Of a stretch of DNA of 64,000 bases, positions 47,628-58,869 are shown one piece after another. Where the stretch lies: the NCBI GenBank assembly GCA_037893245.1, contig JBAIAA010000409.1, positions 2,533,001 through 2,597,000 of the forward strand, read 5' to 3'. This DNA is from Crossaster papposus (taxonomy: Eukaryota > Echinodermata > Asteroidea > Velatida > Solasteridae). How positions within the stretch are numbered: the first letter of the stretch is position 1; each line of letters begins with the position of its first letter. The notes below the pieces were generated by a model. The model ran no database searches, was not told the DNA's origin, and was given only the letters and a program-made list of their open reading frames with translations. Made by a program: the position numbers and the translations under genes.

Positions 47628-50600
47628 CCCTGTCAATCACCAGCAAGATAGCATCGCAGAGCTCGGGTTTCTACTCAGCCCTCTACTCAGCCCAAAATGC
47701 CGTCGACGGCAGAATAAATACATTCTCTCAAGGAGGTAGGATGTCCATATCATTAGCCAAATTATGCCCCATTATGCCCCATTGAATCGTATAGCATTTG
47801 TCAGTTGTGTATTATATCGTTTGAATCAGCAAAATGCTCAAAATCTAAAGAATGGTGGTTAACAACTAACCTGACAAAGGTTTGGCTCTGTTTCGCGAAA
47901 ACAAGAGTAAGAGCGTGTAAGTTGACCCCGAGATCCTTCCGGGTACCTCGAATAGGCATCAACATACAAAGCGAGTAGTTTTCTCGAAAATAATTGTTTT
48001 GACGCTTTTTGAGACGCATCTTTAGAAATGGGGCATCCTGTTATTTTCTTCAAAATGACGGCATGCCGGTAGGAAAATTTTACAGGGAATATAGCGTCAT
48101 TGATATCTTTACACGTTTAAAACTAAAGAGTTTTGAATCAACGGTATAAGTGTGCGGTCAGTGACTACTCTTTAAAGGTTGCAATTCCAACCAATAAACT
48201 TATAAATTCAACACATTCAGTATTGAATTTATCACTGACCGCACACTTATAATGTTGATTTAACACTTTATTAAAGGTAAGATACACCATTTGCAGATAT
48301 CGAAAATATGTACTACCGAATTATTAGGAAATATCTTACTCATCTGAAAGTAAATAATGATTCTAGGCATCCAGCAAAATGATTGCGCTAGATATCCTGT
48401 AATTCTTCTGAAACATAAAATTGTATAAAGAGAAATTCGCGATCGCCGGACGGCGATCGCGAAAAAAACAGAAATAACATAAGAATAACTGCTCGACGCA
48501 GGTTGAAAACAAACGCTGTTTTTCGTGCTTTTCTCGGCATCAATGACTGTAAAACTTCGGACAGCTCAGTAAAACGGTATTTACTATAAAATACAACCCC
48601 CCAAATCCACCCATTCATGTCAATTCAACAATTACCAATGGTGTATAAAGTATGTATCCTTATTAAGTATGTAGAACCAGTGTAACAGTATTTTGGTTTG
48701 CTGATAGTTTGTGATAGCTGCAAAATGTATACAATAAAACAGTTGCTATGTCGTGAAATGCAACGACAAATATCAAATGAGATGTCACCGGAGTCGGCAC
48801 TTTTATTCTTTAATGTCCCACGTACACTCATGATCCCTTTAGCTTTTCTATGTTACCCTGTACTTGGTGATTATTACATTGATTAATGCCATCGTCGTTG
48901 TCACTTGTCCTTGTCACAGCCCTGGTTGACCCACATCCTTGGTGGCGAGTGGACCTCGAGACTGAACACTGCTTAGGTGAAATCACCGCCACAACCCGAC
49001 AAGGCTGTTGTGGTAATGTTTAACTTGGCCCGTGTCACAATATTACATTTTTTCTTAAACGATTGCCAAATAGTGAGGATAATTGCACCATCAACAGTAC
49101 GTCTGAGTGACTCAAATTCATCTTACAGACAGAGTGTAGTATCCTGACGCTACTTCACCAGTTGTGTACAAAGTCAAGTTGGTGGAGAGCATTAAATATT
49201 TCCTAACAAATCAGTCTCCTGACGCTGACGGGCAGAGCATACTGACCGAAAGGTTGAGTATCCCCACACAAATGCTGCGTACAAATCGCGTCGTGTTTAC
49301 CGTGTTCACCGTGAATTTTTCCATGTTCATGAGTACTGGGTTGCATTCCAAACGCTACTCACCAAGACGCACGCGCACAGTCGAGTTAGTCCCGCGGTAA
49401 GGATATATTTTTTTTTCCTACGTTCCTACGTCAGAAAATAAATTTCTTTTCTATATCTTTCTCACGTAATACTATTAATATAGTTCATAAACCGAAAGAA
49501 AAGGAAAAAGACAACAATGATTTGGTGAACTATTGGGATGGTAGAGCGCTGGAACTCGCTCATTTTATTTGTATACATTGTATAGACAAACCCTGGAATC
49601 GGGGTACATTTTGAACACAACAACTGCGTGTGTTACCAGAGTTACAATCTCTTATAGTATGTGGATATATTTATATCAGTTGGACACACAGGTCATAATT
49701 GCCGATAGGTTTGGAAGGAATGGTGGTCAAAAATCTATGCACAATACAACGCCAAAAAACAGGAAACTGTCTCGATATAGAAAGTGAATAAGGCAGGGCG
49801 ATCGGTGCCACGGTCCTGCATTTCTGCAGGCACTCGGAGGCCACGAAAAACCTCTTATTTTTAAGAGGAAACGTGGTTGCATCCTAGGACAGGGTGCACT
49901 CCCTGTTCCACGCGGTTAGTTATTATTATTAATACCGTTAATACTATTAATTATGAGCTTAAGTCGGGCGGGAGGGAGGGCAAGCGAGGTTCCAATGCTT
50001 AGACCGAGAAGAAAGGCATTGAATGCAATGCCCGCTTTTATAAGCTAGAGCATTGGGGCGTAACGAAAACGTTATGTAACGGCTCTTTTGAGCCCACCTG
50101 TCGTTCGATACCGAAAAGAAATGGCATTTTCTTCCTAGAGTTCATAAACCGAAAGAAAAGGAAAAAGACAACAATGATTTGGTGAACTATTGGGATGGTA
50201 GAGCACTGGAACTCGCTCATAAACGCCAAAGAAAGGGAACTTAGATTGGCCGTCAAATTGGGTGTTTGTTTTTTGTTTTGTTTTTGACTAAACAGTCTTG
50301 TTCGATTGCCAAATAATTTTGGAACACAATTCAGTATTTCATTCGGTACTCAATCGACTGGTAATGCAAAGCTAAAAATCAGCTTGACGTCTTACAAATT
50401 GCGTCAACAGAAAACAATGTTTCCTCTTGGGGCCAAATTCAGTATTTGCATGCACTAATCAAGTGATACTTGACTAAACAGACTCGTTTGATTGCCAAAT
50501 ACTTTTGGAACACAATTCAGGATGTCATTCGGTACTCAATCGACCGATAATGCAAAGCTACAAATCAGCTTGACGTCTTACAAATTGCGTCTCAACGGAA

Positions 50601-53297
50601 AACAATGTTTCCTCTTGGGGCCAAATTCAGTATTTGCATGCACTAATCAAGTGATACTCGACTAAACCATGGGGCAGTTGCTCCGTGACTAAACAGACAT
50701 GTTTGATTGCCAAATAATTTTGGAACACAATTCAATGTCATTCGGTACTCAATCGACCGATAATGCAAAGTTACAAATCAGCTTGACCGTCTTACAAATT
50801 GCGTCTCGACGGAAAACAAAGTTCTCTCTTTGGGGCCAAGTTCAGTATTTGCATGCACTGGAAGCAGGTCAACTCGTACCTTGGTCAACTCGTACCTTGG
50901 TCAACTCGTACCTTCGCAAACCCAATGTTATACCAACTCGTACCTTCGTCAACTCGTACCTTCGTCAACTCGTACCTTCGTCAACTCGTACCTTCAGTTA
51001 AGTCAACTCGTACCGTCACGCACTAATCAAGTGATAAGATTTCCGTTTAAATTTACGGGGTGTGCCAATACAATCAAATCTGGGGGTCAAATTGCCGTGT
51101 TGGGTGTGATTCATCTGGTGATAAATTAGCCTATTGACTTACGAATTGCATAATAACACAACTGTTCTGTCTTGGCGGCGGTTGAATTTTCGGCTTTGCG
51201 AAGATGTTTCTCGTCAAGTTCCGAGTCTTCAGTCAGATTGTCGGCGACATATTCCTTGAAGGTACAACAGCCGTGAGTGGGATCTGTCGGGCAACTTGAT
51301 GAGCTTTCGTTGTTTCTTTACCAGATCCAAAGCTTCAGTAAGGCTGCCCTTGGCAAAAGGGTCGTCGTCGTCCTCCGTAGACCCAATGCAGATTCGGTGA
51401 AGTCTTTAACTTTTCATAGTGCTCAAATTGTTCGCGGTTGCCGTCGCTCTCGAGAGGCGTCGAATTCTCCGACGGTTTCTGTTTCTTATTGGTTGGAGCT
51501 ATCTTCTTTTTGAGATAATTGATTGCCGACAATATAATGCTATTGCTGGTCTGTTGGTCGTCGAACATCATGGACTTAATAGAAGTAGGCCCTAAAGTGT
51601 TATCGCAAAGGTACAGTAAATAGAAAGTACATTTGTACATGTATCGGCAAGACGTACGAATCATATGACGAGCGAGGTTCGAATACTTAGACCGAGAAGA
51701 AAGGCATTGAATGCAATGCCCGCTTTTATAAGCTAAGAGCATTGGGGCGTAACGAAAACGTTATGTAACGGCTCTATTGAGCGGCTCTATGTCGTGCGAT
51801 ACCGAAAAGAAATGGCACATCGCGCAAGAACTCGTACGTGAACCAACACGCATGCGCGAGTATTTCATTCGTTTATGAAGTCATGAACATGGAGAAAAAA
51901 AATCCACCTCGAGTTCATCACTGGTGAACACGAGTTACCAGGCGATTAGAACGCCATTATACGACTCGTGAACTCGTGTACACGATAAACACGGCGCGAT
52001 TGGAACGCAGCAAAGCACACAAAAGATAATTCCAACATGGTGCTACTGCAAACTAGTCATACAATAAGAAATGTTTCTCAGGGCTAGATTCATGTATTTT
52101 CAACATTTTTGCACTGATATTCATTCAGATGACGACAAAAAAACAGCGTCAGGTTGCAACATATTTTTTTCCAAATATTTAACTAATGGAACAAATACAG
52201 AATAAAACCCATTGTCATTTATGAACACATGTGTGTTTTTATTGCGTTTGTTTATGGTGCAAATGGAGGACACATGCCTGGCGACACGAAGGTGAATTGG
52301 AGTTAGGGTTAGAATCGAAGACGAACTCGATTGAGATTAGTGTACAAAACCAATAAGAGCCGTCGGAAAAAGTTATAGTACAAACAAAGGAAATTATCGA
52401 GAGAACAAACGAAATTCCTCGATTTACACCAAAAACAAACGTGCGTATACATATAGCCTATATAATCTATGTCTTATTCTTTTATCAACTGAGGCGTGTA
52501 TCGTTTCACGGGAGCAATGGCTAGAGCGGGCCGGTGCCAAAAATACACCGAGAACGAACCGTGCGGTTCACCAGCCACAAGAGCCGAGTCCACCGACGGA
52601 GCGAGCCATGTGTTCATTTGTGATCCGCCGAGGATGGCTAGGTACGTCACCCTGGACATAAACATGACCAACCCCGCTGTAACAGAAGCCATCCTGATGC
52701 TAGCTGAGGTGACGTTGGAAGAATACACAGCCGGAACATGTGCAAATCTTGCTGGTAAGACGGCAGTCGCTTCTGGTGTCTCGCCCTTTTTAGTGTAGGA
52801 TCCCTTAAGAACGCACACCTATAAACAAATTGTGACACGTCGCCCATACAAAAGCTTATTGGACACGAAGTTTCAATGAGTCTGTACAAAAATATCAGGT
52901 TTACAAACGGACCGGCTATCAATTAGCGAGTCCTATTATACTCATGAAGCTGGAGATTCTAGGCCAGCGGGGGTATAGAGAAACAATAGATCTATAATCA
53001 TTTTTCGTCATTACGTTGCAGTATACATTTTCGTTATTTTTCGTCTTAGGTACTACTGCCACTACTGCGGCTCCAACTAGTACTAGGCATACTAGCGCCG
53101 AGCCCACGACTAGGCCTAGCGCCGAGCCCCCTATACCCAAGACCACAAACTCCGGGTTACAGTTGCTGTACAAGAGAGGTTTGATCTCAAACTCCGAGAG
53201 GTTTCTAAAATATCAATTTAAGAGTCACATACAAATATCATCAGCAGATAGTGTGGTGGGGGGGAGGGGGGTGGGGGGGATTGCCTTGGGTTGCTGA
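47628..53297 (+). CDS. F-type lectin gene, copy 1 (PAN domain lost)
   Basis: Exons read 47628-47735, 48920-49012, 52494-52754 and 53050-53297, all joined through phase-1 GT-AG introns. They encode an F-type lectin (fucolectin/discoidin-like) domain: YSAQNAVDGRINTFSQG, DPHPWWRVDLETEHCLGEI, RQGCCG, ENEPCGSPATRAEST, CDPPRMARYVTLDI and ILMLAEVTLEEYTAG. A Thr/Pro/Ala-rich stalk follows. Compared with copy 2, the last exon leaves homology after GLISNSE and ends in unrelated residues, so the PAN/Apple domain is gone. The RHDCC motif of copy 2 is RQGCC here, losing the Asp of the usual RxD fucose motif. Intron 3 holds a 2.9-kb insertion and intron 2 a young MITE. No signal-peptide exon was found upstream. 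Possibly a pseudogene. Confidence 0.6.
48135..48261. mobile_element. 125-bp MITE in lectin intron (older)
   Basis: 30-bp terminal inverted repeats (aatcaacggtataagtgtgc / inverted aatcaacattataagtgtgc). Present at the same intronic place in copy 2 (56637-56763), so it predates the gene duplication. Confidence 0.8.
48271..48666. mobile_element. 396-bp MITE in lectin intron (younger)
   Basis: Ends ttaaaggtaagatacaccat and, inverted, ttaataaggatacatact...tatacaccat. Copy 2 has the uninterrupted site (aacactttattagtttgtatg, about 56766), so it arrived after duplication. Contains palindromic cgcgatcgccggacggcgatcgcg. Related sequence at 32130-32390. Confidence 0.75.
49215..52095. mobile_element. 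2.9-kb insertion in lectin intron 3
   Basis: Absent from copy 2, where gtgtacaaagtcaa..acaaat joins directly to ttttcaacattt. The ends show related inverted stretches (aatcgcg(t/c)cgtgttta(c/t)cgtgt near 49284 and inverted near 51980). Inside: direct repeats of about 80 bp (49480/50138) and 145 bp (49985/51668), three 205- to 230-bp tandem units (50280-50850), and a 15-bp minisatellite (50867-51015). A fragment on the - strand (about 51560-51180: ALDLVKKQRKLI, EYVADNLTEDSELDEKHLRKAE) resembles N-terminal proteins of recombinase-type retroelements; a broken fossil. Confidence 0.55.
50867..51015. repeat. 15-bp minisatellite (gtcaactcgtacctt)
   Basis: Eight occurrences of aactcgtacc, most at 15-bp spacing. 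All three + strand frames stay open through it, giving spurious TRTFVNSYLRQLVPS-type ORFs. Confidence 0.9.
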
Positions 53298-53879
53298 GCA
53301 AAGTATATTTCATTACAAAAAAAAAAAAAAACTCACGACAATGGGTATGCAACAGGATTGTGTGTGAGATTATTGCGACTCACACTGTACATAATTCATT
53401 TCTTGAAGTTCACGCTTCTTTGAGGTAAACAAAGTTAAATTTATTCCTTTTCCAGACTAGTTTTAGAAGGAGAAGATTTAATTACGCTGTTGGGTGTAGT
53501 ATATTATCCTTCAGTAAGATAATAAGCACACGTGTTAAATACCCAGTGGGTCTCGACAAACGGTACACAGTAAAAATATATATAAACGATAAGGTTTTCA
53601 AATTATTAAGTCGAAATGGCCTATCTTGCTGAAGACTCTACTGAACTCCGACTGGAAGGGGGGAGGGGGATCTGGGGACTTGTAACAGGAATAGCAGAAT
53701 CACATGACACAGGTGGCCAAAAGTTCCAGGAATTGAAGTTGGTAGCTTGCCGGAGTTCGGGAAGTAGCTTTTGTTCAATCCTTGATCAGAAGATGAACTT
53801 GTCCTCATGAAAGCATAGCTAATTTGAACAGCCACTAAGCCACTGTCTGGTCTTGATTGCTCTAAAGGTCTCTCTGCCG
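53298..53879. other. Intergenic downstream of lectin copy 1
   Basis: A - strand stretch (53835-53690) reads SYAFMRTSSSSDQGLNKSYF..GHLCHVILLFLL without low complexity and might belong with the exon-like segments upstream of it on that strand, but no family is recognised. A poly-A tract of about 15 lies at 53317-53332. Confidence 0.3.
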
Positions 53880-53884
53880 TTCTG

Positions 53885-54026
53885 CTCTCTGCAGATAATG
53901 TGTTTGTACATAGAGCAGAGCAGGGGACAACTTTATTAGTATGGCAGGTTCAAATGTGGAGGCAGGAAACATATAAACTGGAGCAATTTCTCCTAACAGT
54001 CTGTCTCTAACGGAATCCAGTGGCTA
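53885..54026 (-). pseudogene. Exon-like segment, paralogue of 55374-55552
   Basis: - strand frame PLDSVRDRLLGEIAPVYMFPASTFEPAILIKL, closely matching the segment at 55.4 kb. Most differences keep the frame. The 5' part and acceptor seen in the other copy are not clear here. Unknown family; see the next entry of this pair. Confidence 0.4.
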
Positions 54027-55373
54027 AGTCAATAATATATTAAAACAATATAATACATGTATGCCTAAACTAAAAAGTAACAACAAATATATATAGTGCA
54101 TGTTTTAAAATCAAAGTGCCCCTTTAATAAGAACTTGTGTGTGGTCAGGTCATTGTTACTACCGCTGGTTCGTGCCCTCAGCCACAGCACTATCTTACAG
54201 AGACATGATTAATCACTGCCAAGGACAAGAGAAACTGTAATCCTAAACATAAGAATATTCCCACACAATGTCTTGTATCATGTTTACCACGCACAACACT
54301 TCACTGAAATGACTAAAGTACCTTTAAAATTAAGAAAGTTTAAAAAGTAATAACAAGGTCGAAAGTGAATAAGTTTTGGACCGTTCAAATAAGTAGTCCT
54401 CACGATTAAATCTAGAAAGAATATAGAGTAACTAAGAAAAATGTTAAATATCAAACTAAGCTATAATATTAAAATGCAACACAGTAGTAAATACCAAGCA
54501 TAATAACGTATGCAACTATAAATTCACAGGACTGGTACTACAAGAACCACAGACTTCAAAATGTAGAAGTCACAAAATGAAACTGTTATTGTGAATGGAT
54601 ATTAAATACATCAGAACTCATAATACATTACGTCAACGATAACCAGAAGCAGTGGGGTAGTCTCTTGGGACAACAGTCGAGGTTACTACAAGTTTATTGG
54701 TAATTTCTGGGTAGTGCAGGAACAATTGTGTGTGTCTTGTAGTCTAGTCCTTTAACTTCTAAAGTGTTACTGTATTTAGACTAGAGTCGCCACAAGTCAC
54801 TTATAAAACAAAGGCAAGATACAATATAATTTAAAACAAAATAAAATAACTGATGTTCTAAAATATCGTGGAAAATAGTCCAGTCCTTTAACTTCTTCTA
54901 AAGTTTTACTGTATTTAGACTAGAGTCGCCACAAGTCACTTATAAAACAAAGGCAAAATAAAATATAATTTAAAATAAAATAAAATAACTGATGTTCTGA
55001 AATATCGTGGAAATTAGTAAATCAGTAATATATGCCACATTTGGAATGCATCACCCGTTCCCGATTAAAAAGAGTATCTAACATAGAATCATAGATCAGT
55101 TCAAACATCAAATGGAAATGCAATTCACATGTTGCTTGTCTAAACTTTGTAGAAGTAAAACAATTCACATTGACAACTCATTAACTAGAAGATTTGTGGC
55201 GGAACGTGGGTACTAGTGATGTGGGCAACTTGTAATTATCAACTTAAGTTTGAAACAACTAAACATACAGTGACAACATAGAATTGCAGATGGCGACGTA
55301 GTCTAAACTTCCAAGAAAAGAATGAACATTCAGCCTAGGAATATAAGTAAGATAAAAGTAATATCAAACTCAC
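54027..55373. repeat. AT-rich spacer with 135-bp tandem duplication
   Basis: 54745-54880 is repeated at 54881-55015 (agtc(c)tttaacttct...tttagactagagtcgcc...gatgttctaaaatatcgtgg). No gene. Confidence 0.7.
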
Positions 55374-55551
55374 CTAGATCAGGACAGGGGGCGAACTTTA
55401 TGAGTATGACAGGTTCAAATGTGGAGGCAGGAGACAGATAAACTGGAAAAATTACTCCTAACAGTCTGTCTCTAACGGAGTCCAGTGGCCAAGTGAAAAG
55501 ACCGGTCGCTGAACTATACATTCCCTCCTCAAGTAAAGGGCCTGTGGCTGG
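55374..55551 (-). CDS. Putative exon of unrecognised gene
   Basis: On the - strand a pyrimidine-AG acceptor (cttacttgcag) precedes, and a consensus donor (ctag then gtgagt) follows, an open segment: PATGPLLEEGMYSSATGLFTW then PLDSVRDRLLGVIFPVYLSP and ASTFEPVILIKFAPCPDL. A paralogue lies at 53885-54026, about 1.5 kb further along the same strand, so the gene may have duplicated exons. I do not recognise the domain; hydrophobic strands alternate with short loops. Not a known transposon protein to me. A host gene on the - strand between the lectin copies is the simplest reading, but no start or further exons could be joined. Confidence 0.4.
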
Positions 55552-55552
55552 C

Positions 55553-55889
55553 TGCAAGTAAGGTCTGCTGCCAACCGCCCACTCGCGCTGCCAAACAACT
55601 AACCCACTCTTAATGACTCATCAACGTAGGACTGTGTGGTCTAGGTTGTCAAAACAATGGAGGGGGGGGGGGGGGGGGGGTGCATAACATTCCATCCCGT
55701 TACAGGTAGTACGTACATGTATTAAGTAATTTAAGAGGAAAGTGACCAGAAATCAACTTAGAGTGAACCACAGAGCATCTATAGACATCCGACATTTTCG
55801 GATCCCACGTCGTAATTGGCTTCGCGTTCGCTTTAGTCAGTTTGGTGAATGGTAACCCCCCCCCCCCCCCCCCCCCAACATACACACAC
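55553..55889. repeat. Poly-G and poly-C tracts around repeat R2
   Basis: G run at 55661-55680 and C run at 55857-55876 face each other around an R2 copy (55710-55850). Equivalent to a poly-G repeat and its inverse flanking the same segment. Confidence 0.7.
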
Positions 55890-56064
55890 CGTGTGGACAT
55901 CCTTTGAATTCGCACAGTTAAGAACCATCGATCAAATTTCACCAAAATACTATTTATAATATTTCTCACATCATGAAGTTGTTTTTAATCTATATTTGCG
56001 ACTGTTTTACCCTAGGATAATTCTCTTCAATTGTTCTATATGTTACCCTGTAACCCGTTTTACA
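55890..56064. repeat. R1 fragment upstream of lectin copy 2
   Basis: gtgtggacatcctttgaattcgcacagttaagaaccatcgatc..., matching 47030-47200. It marks the left edge of the duplicated block. Confidence 0.7.
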
Positions 56065-56149
56065 GATCACATTATAGGGGACTAATTGTGGGAGTCTGTC
56101 GGTCCCATTCTTGCTGTGTATCGAATAATTGTTTTACATTTTGTTTCAG

Positions 56150-58788
56150 CCCTATCAATCATCAGCAAGCCGGCATCACAGAACGCGTTTTACTCAGCCC
56201 AAAATGCCATCGACGGCAGAATAAATACATACTCTCACGGAGGTATGATGTCCACATAATTAGCCCAATTATGCCCAAATGAATTGTGTAGCATTTGTCA
56301 TTTATATCTTTTTAATCAGCAAAATGCTCAAAATCTAATAAGTGGTGGTTAACAACTATCCTGACGAAGTGTTGGCTCTGTGAATGAAGTATGTTTCGAT
56401 AAAACAAAACAAGTATGAGCATGTAAGTTAACCCCGAGATCCTTCTGGGAACCTCGAATAGGCTTCAACATACAAAGCGAGTAGTTTTCTTAAATTTGAC
56501 GTTTTTTTAAGACGCATCTTTAGAAATCGGACATCCTTTTGTTATTTTCTTAAAAATGATGGCATGCCAGAAGGAATACCTTTACTGGGAATAGCATCAT
56601 TGATATCTTTGTACGTTTAAAACTAAATTCAGTGTTGAATCGACGTTATAAGTGTGCGGTCAATGACTACTCTTTAAAAGTTGGAATTTCAACCAATAAA
56701 CTGATGAATTCAACAAATTGAGTATTTAATTTATCACTGGTCGCACACTTATAATGTTGATTCAACACTTTATTAGTTTGTATGTGTAGAACCAGTGTAA
56801 CAGTATTTTGGTTTGCTGATAGTTTTTGATAGCTGCAAAATGTATACGATAAAACAGTTGCTATGTCGTGAAATGCAACCACAAATATCGAATGAGATTT
56901 CACCGGAGTCGGCACTTTTCGTATTTAATGTCCACCGTGATCCATTTCTTCTACGTACAGTATAATTATTCCTTTAGATTTCCTATGTTACTCTGTACTT
57001 GGTGATCATTACATTATTATTATTTAATATTATTTCTTTTTCGGCAATGAAACCGAGGATTCCTCAAAAAGCACCCAAGGCACTGTAAGCTCGTAAGCCT
57101 GAGAAAACCCGAAGGAGGATGAACGAAATGAATAATGAATAATGAATAATGCCATCGTCGTTGTCACTTGTCCTTGTCACAGCCCTGGTTGACCCACATC
57201 CTTGGTGGCGAGTGGACCTCGAGACTGAACACTGCTTAGGTGAAATCACCGCCACAACCCGACACGACTGTTGTGGTAATGTTCAACTTGGCCCGTGTCA
57301 CAATATTACAGTTTTTATTAATCGCTTTAACACAACAACTGCCAAAAAGTGACGAAAATTGCACCATTCAAAAGTGTTCACCTCTGAGTGACTCAAATTC
57401 ATCTTACAAAAAGAGGGTAGTATCCTGAAGCTACTTCACCGGTTGTGTACAAAGTCAACTTGCTGGAGAACATTAATTATTTCCAAACAAATTTTTTTCA
57501 ACATTTGTGCACTGACATTTATTTAGATGACGACGAAAAAACAGGGTCAGGTTGCAACATATTTTGTTCCAAATATTTATCTAATGGAACAAATACATAA
57601 TAAAAGCCATTGTCATTTATGAACACGTGTGTGTTTTTGTATGCGTTTGTTTATGGTGCAAATGGAGGACACATGCCTGGCGACACGAAGGTGAATTGGA
57701 GTTAGGGTTAGAATCGAAGACGAACTCGATTGAGATTCGTGTACAAAACCAATAAGAGCCGTCGGAAAAAAAAAGAGTTATAGTACAAACAAAGGAAATT
57801 ATCGAGAGGAACAAAATAAACTCCTCGATTTACACCATAAACAAACGTGCGTATACATGTCGATCTTTTTAGGCAGCCTATATACTCTCTGTCTTATTCT
57901 TTTATCAACTGAGGCGGGTATCGTTTCACGGGAGCAGTGGCTAGAGCGGGCCGGGGCCAAAACTACACCGAGAACGAACCTTGCGGTTCACCGGCCACAA
58001 GAGCCGAGTCCACCAACGGGGCGAGCCACGTGTTCCTTTGTGATCCGCCGAGGATGGCTAGGTACGTTACACTGGACATAGACAAGACCAACCCCGCTGT
58101 GACCGATGCCATCCTGATGCTGGCTGAGGTGACGGTTAAAGAATACACAGCCGGAGAATGTGCAAGTCTTGCTGGTAAGACGGTGGTTGCTTCTGGTGTC
58201 TCGCCCTTTCAGTGTAGAACGCATATCTATAAACAAAGTGTGACACGTCACCAATACAACAGCTTATTGGACACGATTGTTCAAAGAGTCTGTGAAAAAA
58301 TGTATGTTAACAAACTGACCGGCTATCAATTAGCGAGTCGTATTATACTCGTGCAGCTATAGAATCTGGGCCAGCGGGGGTATAGAGAAATAATAGATCT
58401 ATATCATTTTTCGTCATTTATATTGCAGTAGAAAATTTCGTCATTTTTCGTCTTAGGTACTACTACCACTACTGCGGCTCCAACGACTACGCCTACTAGC
58501 GCCAAGCCCCCAACGACTAGGCCTAGCGCCAAGCCCCCTATACCCAATACCAGAAACTCCGGGTTACAGATGCTATACAAGGGAGGTTTGATCTCAAACT
58601 CCGACCCCCTGTCGACCAAGATGGCCAAGACACTCCTGAGGTGTGCCGCGTACTGCATTAAAGATGCCCGCTGTTTCTCCTTGGACTTTGCGCCAGAGAC
58701 CGGCCAATGTCGCATGCATAACCTCAACTCGACAGACATTGAGATAACACCTAACACGGACTTTTCAGTTTATGCTAAAATATTCTAA
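56150..58788 (+). CDS. F-type lectin with PAN/Apple domain, copy 2
   Basis: Exons 56150-56242, 57183-57275, 57914-58174 and 58457-58788 (stop TAA), every intron phase 1 with GT-AG ends. Residues 1-150 form an F-type lectin domain: FYSAQNAIDGRINTYSHG, DPHPWWRVDLETEHCLGEI, TTRHDCCGGYR (the RxD...R fucose motif with one extra residue), ENEPCG, FLCDPPRMARYVTLDI, ILMLAEVTVKEY. A Thr/Pro-rich stalk (TTTTTAAPTTTPTSAKPP) leads to a PAN/Apple domain (LLRCAAYCIKDARCFSLDFA, GQCRMHNL) and the end. F-type lectins bind L-fucose glycans, often in innate immunity; PAN domains bind protein or sugar. No signal-peptide exon is visible upstream, so the start is missing or distant. Exons b and c equal copy 1 in length. 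Likely functional if a first exon exists. Confidence 0.75.
56637..56763. mobile_element. 125-bp MITE, copy 2 of shared intronic insertion
   Basis: Same position and ends as 48135-48261, with several base differences, confirming that the introns duplicated with the exons. Confidence 0.75.
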
Positions 58789-58869
58789 GGAGAGCTGTGA
58801 ATCGAACCAGCCGCCACACGTACACAAATGTATATCTCAAGTTATTGAATAATAAGACCTACAGCCCAG

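Noticed and set aside
50699-51129. Three overlapping ORFs with TRTFVNSYLRQLVPS-like repeats
   Set aside because: Products of the 15-bp minisatellite, which is open in all three + frames.
53885-55551. LTR pair of a retroelement
   Set aside because: The two similar segments look like exons with frame-keeping changes; no primer-binding site, polypurine tract or retroelement protein lies between them.
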